The notes: generated by a model from the letters alone, not told the origin. A DNA stretch of 64,000 nucleotides from Microbacterium sulfonylureivorans (GCF_003999995.1 NZ_RJAD01000001.1:682001-746000), one strand, 5' to 3'. Positions 33,860 to 42,432 are shown, counted from the stretch's first letter. Translations and numbers: made by a program.

Positions 33860-34927
33860 TCAGCGCTTCGCCTCGATGATGAGGTTGAACGGCGTCTCGG
33901 CCACGACCCGCACGCGTGAGAAGCCCGCCGCGTTGAGCACCTCGGTGAGCCGGGCCGGTCCGGCCTGCGCGCCGAGCACGAGCTCACCGCCGTCGGCGAG
34001 CGAGTGCGCCGTGCAGATCATGCTCGACGCCGCATAGTACGTCTGCGCCACGACGGTGAGGTTGTCCTCGAGGCGATCGGCGGCGTTCGGCTCGACGAGA
34101 AGCAGCGTGCCGTCCGCGTTCAGCGACTTCGCCGCGTGACGCAGCACGCCGAGCGGGTCGCCCATGTCGTGCAGCGCGTCGAAGAAGCAGATCAGCCCGA
34201 ACCCGAGGACGTCGTACTCGTCGGCGCGCACCTGGGCGAACGTCGTCCGCTCGTCGACGCCGGCCGCCCGAGCATTGCGACGGGCCTCCGACACCGACGG
34301 CGCGTGGCTGTCGTACCCGTGGAAGCGGGAGTTCGGGAAGGCCTCGGCCATCAGCACGGTCGTGTGTCCGTGACCGACCCCCACATCGGCGACGGCGATG
34401 CCGCGTTCGAGGGCCGCGACGACGCCGTCGAGCGCCGGCAGCCACTGCGAGGTCAGGCTCGCACGGTAACCGTTGCGATAGAACGCGGCGGTGCCGTGCG
34501 CCAGTCGGGGGTCGTGATCCCCCCAGGCGATGCCTTCGCCGGTGCGAAAGGCATGAAGGGCCTTGGCCTCGTCCGCCCACATCGCGGCGGGCACGTTCCA
34601 CGCCGGAGGGAGGTAGACCGCGCTGGTCTCGTCCGCGAGCACGAGCGCCTGCTCGGCTGTGAGCGCGAAGGTCTGCGCCGTCGGCTCATACACGAGGTAG
34701 CCGGCGGCCGCCTGCGATGCGGCCCAGTCACGGACGTAGCGCTCGGCGCAGTCGGTCGTCCGGGCGAGTTCGGCGGAGGTGAGAGGTCCGCTCTCGGAGA
34801 GCGCACGGTACAGGCCCAGCCGCGATCCGAGGCTGACCATCACCCCCAGGTAGCCCGCTCCGAGGTCGTCCACTGCCTTCAGGACGAACGCCTGCAGGGC
34901 GGTCTCGTCCACGGTTGTCGTCGTCAT
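33860..34927 (-). CDS. SAM-dependent methyltransferase with N-terminal winged helix (Rv2258c-like)
   Basis: A 355-residue protein. Residues 10-90 form a winged-helix dimerisation region (LGVMVSLGSRLGLYRALSESGPLTSAELARTT, RYVRDWAASQAAAGYL). Residues 165-355 are a class I methyltransferase with VADVGVGHGHTTVLMAEAFP as motif I, FHGYDSHAPSV as motif II, and ICFFDALHDMGDP. This architecture is that of the Rv2258c-type methyltransferases; the substrate is unknown. It is divergent from a GlxA-type regulator, which may control it. Confidence 0.9.
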   Translation of the reverse strand: MTTTTVDETALQAFVLKAVDDLGAGYLGVMVSLGSRLGLYRALSESGPLTSAELARTTDCAERYVRDWAASQAAAGYLVYEPTAQTFALTAEQALVLADETSAVYLPPAWNVPAAMWADEAKALHAFRTGEGIAWGDHDPRLAHGTAAFYRNGYRASLTSQWLPALDGVVAALERGIAVADVGVGHGHTTVLMAEAFPNSRFHGYDSHAPSVSEARRNARAAGVDERTTFAQVRADEYDVLGFGLICFFDALHDMGDPLGVLRHAAKSLNADGTLLLVEPNAADRLEDNLTVVAQTYYAASSMICTAHSLADGGELVLGAQAGPARLTEVLNAAGFSRVRVVAETPFNLIIEAKR

Positions 34928-34972
34928 GTCATCGGTCCTTTCAGGTCCGTTGGATCGGTGTCCTTCCATGCT

Positions 34973-35007
34973 CGGGATGCCGCGGCCGCCGGTTCAGAGG
35001 CATCCCG
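34973..35007. promoter_or_regulatory. Inverted repeat in the methyltransferase/GlxA divergent region
   Basis: CGGGATGCC (34973-34981) and GGCATCCCG (34999-35007) form a perfect 9-bp inverted repeat with a 17-base spacer, in the middle of the 128-base divergent region. It may be an operator for the GlxA-type regulator. Both arms contain the GGATGCC word that is frequent throughout the window, so it may also be incidental. Confidence 0.4.
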
Positions 35008-35055
35008 ACCCTCGTTCGGTCCATTCGTGCCACCATGTGGTCTCAGGAGGACCCG

Positions 35056-36072
35056 ATGACGTCAGACCAGACGATGAGCGTGAGCGTCGTCGCGCTGCCC
35101 GACACGGGCGTCGCCACGATGTTCGGCGTACTCGACGTACTCAACTCGTTCGGCATCATGGGGATCGGAGACCCGGACGCCGCGCCTCCGTTCCACGCCC
35201 AGATCGTCGGGACGGAGGCGGGCCCGCTCATGGGCGTCAGCGGCGTGCCGGTGCCTGTGGCCCGAAGCGTGGCCGACATCGACCGGACCGACATCGTCAT
35301 CGTGCCGTCGATCGTGCTGGGGCCGGCCGGCTGGAAACGCGGCCGCTACCCCGAGATCGTCGAGTGGGCGACGCGCATGCACGACCAGGGCGCGCTGCTC
35401 TGCTCGGCATGTTCGGGCATCTTCCTGCTTGCCGAGACCGGGCTGTTCGACGATCGCGACGTCACCGTGCACTACGACTACGCCTCGCATCTGCAGGCCG
35501 CGCATCCCGCCGTGCGCATCCACCCCGAGCGCGCGCTCCTGGTCGCCGGAATCCGCGACGAGCTGATCACCTCCGGGGCGTCGACGACATGGCACGACCT
35601 GGTGCTGTACCTCACAGGTCGCTTCGCCGGGGCATCCGTCGCCCAGGAGACCGCCCGCATGTTCGCACTCCAGTGGCATCAGGACGGGCTCGCGCCCTAC
35701 ATGGTGTTCGAAGGACGATCCGACCACGGCGATGCGGTGGTGGCCGACGCCCAAGATTGGCTCCGCACCCACTTCTCGGTGGCGACCCCGGTGGAGCAGA
35801 TGGTCGTGCGATCGGGCCTCGCCGAGCGCACTTTCAAGCGACGGTTCACGGATGCTACGGGCGTCAGCCCGCTCGTGTACGCGCAGCGGATCCGCATCGA
35901 GGAGGCGAAACGTCGCCTCGAGCGCACCGAGGACTCCGTCGAAGCGATCGGCTGGCACATCGGATACGAGGACCCGGCGTTCTTCCGGCGACTGTTCAAG
36001 CGCGTGACCGGCTTGAGCCCTGCTGCCTATCGCAAGAGGTATCGCGTGCCGCTCATCACGGCTGCGGGCTGA
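35056..36072 (+). CDS. GlxA-family transcriptional regulator (DJ-1/PfpI domain plus AraC HTH)
   Basis: A 338-residue AraC-type regulator. Residues 5-200 are a DJ-1/PfpI amidotransferase-like domain with LCSACSGIFLLAETGLFDDRDVTVHYDY, which keeps the Cys and His positions of the fold. Residues 235-335 carry the two AraC helix-turn-helix motifs (LAERTFKRRFTDATGVSPLVYAQRIRIEEAKRRL and VEAIGWHIGYEDPAFFRRLFKRVTGLSPAAYRKRY). AGGAGG precedes the ATG by 5 bases. It is divergent from the methyltransferase. Its 3' end overlaps the convergent MFS gene by 17 bases. Confidence 0.93.
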   Translation: MTSDQTMSVSVVALPDTGVATMFGVLDVLNSFGIMGIGDPDAAPPFHAQIVGTEAGPLMGVSGVPVPVARSVADIDRTDIVIVPSIVLGPAGWKRGRYPEIVEWATRMHDQGALLCSACSGIFLLAETGLFDDRDVTVHYDYASHLQAAHPAVRIHPERALLVAGIRDELITSGASTTWHDLVLYLTGRFAGASVAQETARMFALQWHQDGLAPYMVFEGRSDHGDAVVADAQDWLRTHFSVATPVEQMVVRSGLAERTFKRRFTDATGVSPLVYAQRIRIEEAKRRLERTEDSVEAIGWHIGYEDPAFFRRLFKRVTGLSPAAYRKRYRVPLITAAG

Positions 36073-37543
36073 GCGCCTCCGCCGCCGACTCCGGCTCGAT
36101 CTCGCGCGACCGCACCGGCTCGCGCTCCGCGTCGGCCGAGGCATCCGCTGCGTCGTCACCCTCGGTGTGCAGCGACGGAGGTGCCGCCGCGTACGCGGCC
36201 GACAGCTCGCGGTACGGCTTGGAGATGAAGGCCACCAGCACGACGATGAGCAGCACCGCGCTCGCCCCGAGGAATGCCAGGGCGATCCCGCGTGCCTCGC
36301 CCGGGCCGAGGAGCCAGCCCAGCGAGTCCTGGCCCGCCTGCGAGTTCATGTACGGGATGAGCCAGAACTGCGCGATCGGGCCGATGAGGAACGCCGAGAG
36401 CGGCGCCGCGGCCGACTCGACGCTGGCTGCGAACCCGAAGACGCGTCCCTGCTTCTCGAACGGCACGACCCGCTGGACGATCGTCTGCTCGGCCGCCTCG
36501 GCGATGGGCATGAGGCACATGAAGACGAGGATGCCGACGGCATAGAGCCACCACCACTCGCGGATCGCGAAGGTCATGCCGAGGAAGGCGATGCCGATGT
36601 TCACGAGGAGCATCGTGCGCACAGGATTCTTGCCGAGGCCGAACTTGGCGACCAGGCCGCCGCCGATGATGAAGCCGAAGCTCGTGATGCCGAGGATGAT
36701 GCCCCACACCTCCACCGAGAACAGCGTCAGGCCGTACGGGTCCATGAGCGCCATGAAGACGCCGCCGACCAGGTTGTTGAACGTGGAGAACAGGATGAGG
36801 GCGAGCAGGCCGGGGACGATCATGACCGCCGGGATCACGCCCTTGAAGCCGAATCCCTTGGGCGCCTCGCCCTCGACGTGGGCGATGCCGCGCTCGGGGA
36901 TGTGCACGAAGAACAGATGGAGGAGCGCCAGCGCCGTCGCTGCGATCGCGATGACGACCGTCCAGCCCATGCCGAGGAGCCCGACCGACAGGCCCGAGAA
37001 CACGCTCGTCACCATGAAGGCGATCCCGTGGACCGCTCCGACCAGGCCGTTCGCCTTGTCGCGGCGGTCGCCGGGGACGAGCAGGGTGACGGTCGTCGAC
37101 AGAGCGATGTTGCGGAGGTTCTCGACGACCCCGCCGATGAGGATGACGCCGGCGAAGACCCAGAACCACGGCCCGCCCCAGTCGACGAGGACGCTCTCGG
37201 GGAAGGCGAGGTAAAGGGCGCCGGCCATGAGGTAGGTGGAGAGGGTGACCACGCTCGAGAGGACCATGACGGCCTTCTTCTTCATGTGGTCGACGAGCAC
37301 GCCGAACACGACGCCGAAGACCGCCACGAGCAGCATGTACGAGCCGCCGATGATCGCGGTGGCCAGCACCGAGCGCGTCTCGAGGTAGGCCCAGAACGTG
37401 AGCGCCCACCAGAGGTAGCTCGACGTGACATTCGCCACCGCGGTGTTCGCGAGCACCTGGTGGAACGTGCGCATCGTGCGGGGCCCGGGAGGTGCCTGGG
37501 CCGGGTCGTCGTTCGTCTGCGAGGCGGACGTCGGCTGGCTCAT
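36056..37543 (-). CDS. MFS transporter
   Basis: A 495-residue major facilitator with about 12 hydrophobic segments and a long acidic C-terminal tail. The first loop has VLVDHMKKKAVMVLSS, the MFS motif A position, and a central loop around residues 215-230 precedes the second half. Family members of this type act as drug or metabolite exporters. GGAAGGAA precedes the ATG. It is divergent from a TetR regulator, with two operator copies between them, so it is probably repressed until an effector is present. Confidence 0.93.
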   Translation of the reverse strand: MSQPTSASQTNDDPAQAPPGPRTMRTFHQVLANTAVANVTSSYLWWALTFWAYLETRSVLATAIIGGSYMLLVAVFGVVFGVLVDHMKKKAVMVLSSVVTLSTYLMAGALYLAFPESVLVDWGGPWFWVFAGVILIGGVVENLRNIALSTTVTLLVPGDRRDKANGLVGAVHGIAFMVTSVFSGLSVGLLGMGWTVVIAIAATALALLHLFFVHIPERGIAHVEGEAPKGFGFKGVIPAVMIVPGLLALILFSTFNNLVGGVFMALMDPYGLTLFSVEVWGIILGITSFGFIIGGGLVAKFGLGKNPVRTMLLVNIGIAFLGMTFAIREWWWLYAVGILVFMCLMPIAEAAEQTIVQRVVPFEKQGRVFGFAASVESAAAPLSAFLIGPIAQFWLIPYMNSQAGQDSLGWLLGPGEARGIALAFLGASAVLLIVVLVAFISKPYRELSAAYAAAPPSLHTEGDDAADASADAEREPVRSREIEPESAAEALSPQP

Positions 37544-37596
37544 GGGGTTCCTTCCGCGTGGGGCGACGGCTGGCGCGACCGAGGGCGTTACGCTCG

Positions 37597-37637
37597 ATGT
37601 GGACACCGTGTACTTTGGATGTTCACACCGTACACAT
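37597..37637. promoter_or_regulatory. Two tandem TetR-type operators in the MFS/TetR divergent region
   Basis: ATGTGGACACCGTGTACTT (37597-37615) and ATGTTCACACCGTACACAT (37619-37637) follow the pattern ATGT-NN-ACA-N-NGT-NN-ACAT. The second copy is nearly identical to a site in front of the DUF899 gene at 45039-45057. They sit between the divergent starts at 37543 and 37655, so one repressor can cover both promoters. Confidence 0.82.
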
Positions 37638-37654
37638 TGCGGGGAGGCGATGCA

Positions 37655-38320
37655 ATGGCCGCACAGACGCGGACCTATCATCACGGAGACCTCCGACGTG
37701 CGCTCATCGACGAGGGCCTCCACCTCGCCCGCACGGGTGGTCCGGCCGCCGTCTCGCTGCGCGAGGTGACCCGTGCGGTCGGCGTCTCCCCCAACGCCGC
37801 CTACCGCCACTTCGCCGACCGCGAGCACCTCGTGCGCGCCGTCGCCGCAGAGGCGCAGCTCGCCCTTGCCCGAGCGATCATCGCCCGCGTCGACGCGACC
37901 CCGCCCGGGCTGCCGGCCGCCGAGGCATCCATCGAGCGGCTGCGCCGCGTGGGCCTGGCCTACATCGACTTCGCGCGCGCGGAGCGCGGGTGGTTCGAGC
38001 TCGCGTTCGCCACGCAGGACCCGCAGGGCAGCGCCGCGATCGTCACGCTCGACGACGAGGTCGTCGCGCCGTTCCAGCTCCTCCTCGACACGCTCGACGC
38101 GATGGTGGACGCCGGCGCCCTCGTTCCGGAGCGGCGGCCCTACGCCGAATGGGCGTGCTGGTCGGCGGTGCACGGCTTCGCCGACATCGCCGTCCACGGT
38201 CCGGTGCAGTGGCAGCCCGCGCCGGTCATCGACGCCCTCGCCGCCGCCGTGGTCGAGTCCGCCATCGTCGCGGTGCGCGGAACGACGACGCCGGTCGCCG
38301 CCGGCGCCGGCGGGAGCTGA
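37655..38320 (+). CDS. TetR/AcrR-family regulator (WHG-type C-terminal domain)
   Basis: A 221-residue repressor. The N-terminal helix-turn-helix is HHGDLRRALIDEGLHLARTGGPAAVSLREVTRAVGVSPNAAYRHFADREHLVRAV (residues 9-63). The C-terminal part has YIDFARAERGWFELAF, the WHG-type TetR ligand domain. GGGGAGG lies 7 bases before the ATG. It is divergent from the MFS gene. Operators lie 18-58 bases upstream of the start, and a third copy sits 7.4 kb away at the DUF899 gene. Confidence 0.93.
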   Translation: MAAQTRTYHHGDLRRALIDEGLHLARTGGPAAVSLREVTRAVGVSPNAAYRHFADREHLVRAVAAEAQLALARAIIARVDATPPGLPAAEASIERLRRVGLAYIDFARAERGWFELAFATQDPQGSAAIVTLDDEVVAPFQLLLDTLDAMVDAGALVPERRPYAEWACWSAVHGFADIAVHGPVQWQPAPVIDALAAAVVESAIVAVRGTTTPVAAGAGGS

Positions 38321-38393
38321 CGAGCGAGCATCGTCGGCCCGCGTACGTGACACACGAGGTCCCCGACGGCTGCGGACTCGTAGACTGCGGCCC

Positions 38394-39233
38394 ATGACGC
38401 GCAGCCCCGCGACCGCCGAGCCTCCGGCGAGGCCCGGCCCCCTCACGCGCGCGCTGTGGTGGGCGTCCGACTACATCTACGCGGCGCGTCGGCAGTTCGC
38501 GGTCCTGTCGCTCCCGTGGTCCATCGGCCGTCCCCGGCCGGTGCCTGCGGCGTGGGGGCGCGGGAGGCCGGAACTGCCGGAGGTCGTGCTCCTCCCGGGC
38601 GTCTATGAGCACTGGACGTTCCTCCGACCCCTGGGCGACGCCCTCGCGGCGGCGGGTCACCGCGTCGCCGTGGTCCACGGCCTCGGCATGAACCGGCGCA
38701 GCATCCCGGAGACGTCGGAGCGCCTCGGGCGGGTGCTCGCCGAGCTGCCGCCGCCCGCTGCGGGGCGCGTGCTCGTCGCGCACAGCAAGGGCGGGCTCAT
38801 CGCCAAGCACCTCCTCGTGACATCCGGTGCGGCGGCCGCCGCGGCGGTCGAGGCATCCACCGGCGGCGATCCGGCGGATGCCGCGGCCACCGCGACAACG
38901 GAGGACGGCGGCCCACCGCTCAGGATCCTGGGCCTCGTGGCCGTGGCCACGCCGTTCGGGGGTGCCCGGCGCGCGCGTGTGCTGTTCGCCGATCCGAGCA
39001 TCCGCGCCTTCCTGCCCGGCGACGAGACGATCGTGATGCTCGGGCGCGAGACCTCGATCAACGGCCGCATCGTGTCCGTGTTCGGACCCTACGACCCCCA
39101 CATCCCCGAGGGGAGCGCGCTCGACGGAGCCACGAACCTGGAGGTCCCCGCAGCCGGTCACTTCCGGGTGCTGGCATCGCCGAAGACCCACGAGGCCGTA
39201 CGGGACGGCGTCGCGCTCCTCGCAGCGGGGTGA
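38394..39233 (+). CDS. Alpha/beta hydrolase, lipase-like
   Basis: A 279-residue hydrolase. The strand VVLLPGVYEHW, the nucleophile elbow in VAHSKGGLIAKH (serine flanked by His and Lys, as in triacylglycerol lipase-like proteins), GLVAVATPFGG and the C-terminal VPAAGHFRVLASP with the probable catalytic His are visible. A Gly/Ala/Asp-rich insertion occurs around residues 148-175. There is no ribosome binding site; TAGACT 9 bases upstream suggests a leaderless transcript. Confidence 0.85.
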   Translation: MTRSPATAEPPARPGPLTRALWWASDYIYAARRQFAVLSLPWSIGRPRPVPAAWGRGRPELPEVVLLPGVYEHWTFLRPLGDALAAAGHRVAVVHGLGMNRRSIPETSERLGRVLAELPPPAAGRVLVAHSKGGLIAKHLLVTSGAAAAAAVEASTGGDPADAAATATTEDGGPPLRILGLVAVATPFGGARRARVLFADPSIRAFLPGDETIVMLGRETSINGRIVSVFGPYDPHIPEGSALDGATNLEVPAAGHFRVLASPKTHEAVRDGVALLAAG

Positions 39234-39268
39234 GCGCAGCATCGGTCCGCGATCTCCCGCGTGATCGA

Positions 39269-39736
39269 TCAGTCGGATGCCGCGCCCGGCCGCCACACCA
39301 TCGTGTGGCCCGTCGCCTGGAAACCCTCGTTGCCGGCGAGCTTGCCCGTCGTCGTCGTCTCGAGCACGAACCCGAGTGCCTCGTAGAACGCACGGGCGCT
39401 GTTGCCGTCGAGGACCTCGAGTTCGACCGGTCCGGTCGCGAGACTCAGCATGTGCTCGACGAGCGCGCGCCCGACGCCGCGGCGGTAGAGCCCGGGATCG
39501 ACGTAGGCCCAGGTGATCTCGTCGCGGGAGCCGGCGATGAAACCGGCGACGCGGCCGTCGACCTCGGCGACCCAGACCTCGTCGTCGAAGAGCCCCTCAT
39601 TCTCGTAGGTCGCGGCGAGGTCGAGGTACGCCTCGAGCAGACCCGCGCCGCCGAGCTCGTCCAGGCGGGCCGCGTCGTGGATGCGGCAGATGTCACCCCA
39701 GTCCCGAGACTCGTACGGCCGGATGACGATGCTCAC
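39269..39736 (-). CDS. GNAT family N-acetyltransferase
   Basis: A 155-residue GNAT enzyme starting at a GTG that overlaps the HNH gene stop by four bases. The acetyl-CoA motif A is VDPGLYRRGVGRALVEHML and the C-terminal motif is NSARAFYEALGFVLET. The start is defined by MSIVIRPYESRDW, a typical GNAT opening. The substrate is unknown. Coupling to the HNH gene suggests co-expression, but a shared job is not evident. Confidence 0.92.
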   Translation of the reverse strand: MSIVIRPYESRDWGDICRIHDAARLDELGGAGLLEAYLDLAATYENEGLFDDEVWVAEVDGRVAGFIAGSRDEITWAYVDPGLYRRGVGRALVEHMLSLATGPVELEVLDGNSARAFYEALGFVLETTTTGKLAGNEGFQATGHTMVWRPGAASD

Positions 39737-40086
39737 GCGGATGCCCCCGAACGCCAGGCGTGGAGGATCTCGACGTGGCGCAGGAGGAACGCGCGCTCGT
39801 CGAGGCGCTTGCGGCGCAGCCATCCGGTGACCTCGTCGTTGCTCTTGCTGGCATTGCACGAGCCGCACGCGGGGACGACGTTCTCGAAGGTGTAGCGGCC
39901 GCCCCGCGAGATCGGCAGCACGCAGTCCTTCTGGAACGGCCCGGCGGCTCCGCCGCAGTACGCGCACGCCCCCCATGCCTCCAGGATCGACTCCCATTCG
40001 TCGGGCGTGAGGTCGTTGTCGGCGGCCGCGACTCTGCGGGCGCGGCGTCGCGACGCACGGGCGCGACGGGTCTGACTGAGGGCCAT
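39733..40086 (-). CDS. HNH endonuclease
   Basis: A 117-residue protein with a basic N-terminus (residues 1-22) and an HNH domain. Zinc-binding CAYCGG and CGSCN pairs flank the core DCVLPISRGGRYTFENVVPAC, in which the first catalytic His is replaced by Cys-Val in the usual D-H-V position; the Asn and following His-equivalent are hard to place, so activity is not certain. Stand-alone HNH proteins like this are common in actinobacteria. The GNAT gene follows with a GTGA overlap. Confidence 0.85.
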   Translation of the reverse strand: MALSQTRRARASRRRARRVAAADNDLTPDEWESILEAWGACAYCGGAAGPFQKDCVLPISRGGRYTFENVVPACGSCNASKSNDEVTGWLRRKRLDERAFLLRHVEILHAWRSGASA

Positions 40087-40166
40087 GCGGCGAGCGTACC
40101 GGGGCCGCGCAGCGGTGACGGGGAGGGATGCCGCGGGCCGCAGCATCCCTCCCCGTCCCAGACGTC

Positions 40167-40817
40167 TCACCCGGCGGCGTGCGTGCGCTCCGGCTCGGCC
40201 GAGGCGAAGTCCCGTCGCGTGCCGCGCGCGAGCGCGGCCTTCGCACGGCGGCGGTCACGCGCACCCACCACGATCGTGGCGATCCCGTAGGCGAACAGCA
40301 GGCCGACGACGATCGGCAGCGCCCAGGCGCGCGCCTCGCCCGTGACGACGTTGTTGATCCAGCCGACATAGGGCACCGCGTACCAGAGCCTGCCCACGAC
40401 CTGCACGGGCCGGACCGGGTCGGGATCGTCGGCGTCGTTGGCGTCGCCGCGCGTGATCAGGAGCGGCTCGCCATCGGCTGCGGCGCCGACCGCGGCGACG
40501 CGGTGGGTGACCACGGCGGGCTTGCCGGACTCGAGCTGGTAGGTGACGACGTCACCGAGGTCGATCTCCGAGATGTCGACGGGCGTGACGATGACGAGCG
40601 TGCCCGGCGGGTACTGCGGCGCCATCGAACCGGTCAGGACTGTGTACGGCTTCGAGCCCGTCACGAGCGGAACGATCACGACCGCGATCGCGAGAAGCGC
40701 GACCAGCGCGAGGAGGACCCAGGAGACGGCGGCGAAGATCATCCGCGGCACCGACACCCGCTCGTCGACGGATCGACGGCCGGTGGACCGGGATGCGGGG
40801 GATGCGGCATCCGTCAT
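40167..40817 (-). CDS. sipW: SipW-type (ER/archaeal-type) signal peptidase I
   Basis: A 216-residue signal peptidase I of the SipW kind. A membrane segment (about residues 27-52) precedes the catalytic serine in TGSMAPQYPPGTLVIV (Ser64). The second catalytic residue is His105 in VTHRVAAV, in the place of the lysine of ordinary signal peptidases. A conserved GDAND loop and a second membrane helix (about 168-190) follow. It is directly downstream of three genes for proteins with alternate-type signal peptides, which are its likely substrates. The tail is basic and probably cytoplasmic. Confidence 0.92.
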   Translation of the reverse strand: MTDAASPASRSTGRRSVDERVSVPRMIFAAVSWVLLALVALLAIAVVIVPLVTGSKPYTVLTGSMAPQYPPGTLVIVTPVDISEIDLGDVVTYQLESGKPAVVTHRVAAVGAAADGEPLLITRGDANDADDPDPVRPVQVVGRLWYAVPYVGWINNVVTGEARAWALPIVVGLLFAYGIATIVVGARDRRRAKAALARGTRRDFASAEPERTHAAG

Positions 40818-40897
40818 GGAATCACGCCTCTCGTCCAGGAGGTGCCCGATGGCTGCCTCGTTGTCGTGCGCCGAACCGGTCGCCGCGATCCCCGCAC

Positions 40898-41791
40898 TCA
40901 CGCGCACACCAGGCTCTTGGTGAAGAAGATGACGAGGAAGTAGGAGGAGCGGAAGGTGAGGTTCGCGACGGCGACCACCGCCCCCTGCGAGTTCTTCACC
41001 GTGACATACGTCTCGGCCGTCTCCGTGCCGGAGGTGGCCGGGTTCGTCAGGGTGAGGGTCTTGCCGTTCGGGCTGGCCGTGGCCGTGAAGCTCGCCCCGG
41101 TGTCGTTGCGGGTCACGGTGTACGTGCCGGAAGGCACGGCGGAGGGCAGCGTGAGGACGGCGTTGTTGCCGGTCGTCGAGCACGACGCCCAGCCGGTGCT
41201 GGTGATGGCGAGCTGTGCCTGTTCCTGATCGGTCCAGTTGCGCTGCGCCGCCGTAGCCGTGACGGTGATGGTCAGGCTGGGAGCCGGTGCCGCCTGACCG
41301 GACAGCGTATGCGTGTCCGTGTCCGTGACGACGAGCTTGATGCACGCGTACGCCGTGGCGCCCGCCGCGATCGCCGTGGTGGACGACCAGGAGGACCCTG
41401 CGAGCGCGCTCTGCGACGGCACGGCGGCGTACGCTGCCTCGGTCTGGCAGGCGCTCGACGTCGTCTTGAACGAGACCTGGACGGTCGCGACCGCCGCCGG
41501 CCCGAACCCCGATGCCGCCGCCACCGCTACCGTCTCGGTCGCCCACGGGGTCGCGCCGTTGTTCGCCAAGGGCGCGGTGTAGTACTGGGTGGTCTTCCAT
41601 CCGGTGAAGCTCGTGGTCGACGCGGCCGAGGCCGGCGCAACCGCGAAGGGCGCGATCGAGAACGGGCTGGCCTGCGCGGTGAGAGTCAGCTGCGCGCTCA
41701 CGGCCCAGTAGGCGACCGCGGCGACCGGGGTGACGACGACCAGGCAGATCGCGGCGACCAGCGCCGTGATGAGCTTCGCGCGTTTCGTCAT
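40898..41791 (-). CDS. Exported protein with SipW-type signal peptide (TasA-like group), 297 residues
   Basis: A secreted protein. The N-terminus has a basic start, a long hydrophobic helix and then AVAYWAVSAQLTLTAQ, the Ala-Tyr-Trp pattern of SipW-dependent signals. The mature part is Thr/Ser/Ala-rich and beta-strand-like, with four cysteines in the middle that could pair. The extreme C-terminus (SSYFLVIFFTKSLVCA) is hydrophobic and ends in a cysteine three residues after a lysine, which is unusual for a soluble secreted protein. It lies 80 bases upstream of the signal peptidase gene. Confidence 0.85.
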   Translation of the reverse strand: MTKRAKLITALVAAICLVVVTPVAAVAYWAVSAQLTLTAQASPFSIAPFAVAPASAASTTSFTGWKTTQYYTAPLANNGATPWATETVAVAAASGFGPAAVATVQVSFKTTSSACQTEAAYAAVPSQSALAGSSWSSTTAIAAGATAYACIKLVVTDTDTHTLSGQAAPAPSLTITVTATAAQRNWTDQEQAQLAITSTGWASCSTTGNNAVLTLPSAVPSGTYTVTRNDTGASFTATASPNGKTLTLTNPATSGTETAETYVTVKNSQGAVVAVANLTFRSSYFLVIFFTKSLVCA

Positions 41792-41838
41792 GATGTGCCT
41801 TCGTCGAGAGATCGTGTCGTGGAGATGCGGCGCGGATG

Positions 41839-42390
41839 TCACGGGGCGGTCTGGGTGCCGGTGAGCGTGATGTTCACTGCGGCGGTCTTGCCCTGCGTGC
41901 CGTTCGGCGCGTTCGCGTCCAGACCCTGCCATACGCACAGCGTGCGGCTGACGTCCGTCGCCAGTGTCGTCGGCACGGCGGTCGTAAGCCCCGCCGTGGT
42001 GCCCTGCCAGTGCCCGGAGTCGGCGGGCCACGAGCTGGGCGGCGTGGACGCGCAGGCCGCGGCCTGGACGCTCACGGTGATGATGACGCTCGCGGCGAGG
42101 CCGCCGGTCGCCGAGAAGGCGGAGGCGAGACCGAGTGAGACGTCCCCCGTGTTGGCGATGCTCCGCGCTGCGATGAGCTGGGCCGGACCGCCGGGGTAGA
42201 CGCCCGAGTTCGAGCCACCCGTGCCCGAGATGGACAGGGCGGCTTCCCCGGTCGAGATGGAGACGGCCTGCGTCTGCGTGCTCGAGACGAAGTAGCTCAG
42301 GGTGCCCGGGGCGAACACGACGGCGAGAGCGACGACGCCGGCGATCAGCCCGGCGACCCCGAGGGGAGCCTTTGCCTTCTTGCGCGACAT
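41839..42390 (-). CDS. Exported protein with SipW-type signal peptide (TasA-like group), 183 residues
   Basis: A secreted protein with a KKAK-containing N-terminus, a hydrophobic helix (about residues 12-32) and LSYFVSSTQTQAVSISTGEA, matching the SipW-type cleavage region in which Tyr-Phe replaces Tyr-Trp. The mature domain has a TasA/camelysin-like rhythm: VSISTGEAALSISG, then ARSIANTGDVSLGLA, VIITVSVQAAAC and a C-terminal VNITLTGTQT strand. Two cysteines in the mature domain may form a disulfide. It lies between the other two exported-protein genes. Confidence 0.87.
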   Translation of the reverse strand: MSRKKAKAPLGVAGLIAGVVALAVVFAPGTLSYFVSSTQTQAVSISTGEAALSISGTGGSNSGVYPGGPAQLIAARSIANTGDVSLGLASAFSATGGLAASVIITVSVQAAACASTPPSSWPADSGHWQGTTAGLTTAVPTTLATDVSRTLCVWQGLDANAPNGTQGKTAAVNITLTGTQTAP

Positions 42391-42432
42391 CTGTCTGCCT
42401 GTCCTCTGCGTGGTGGTGAGCGGTGGTGAAGG

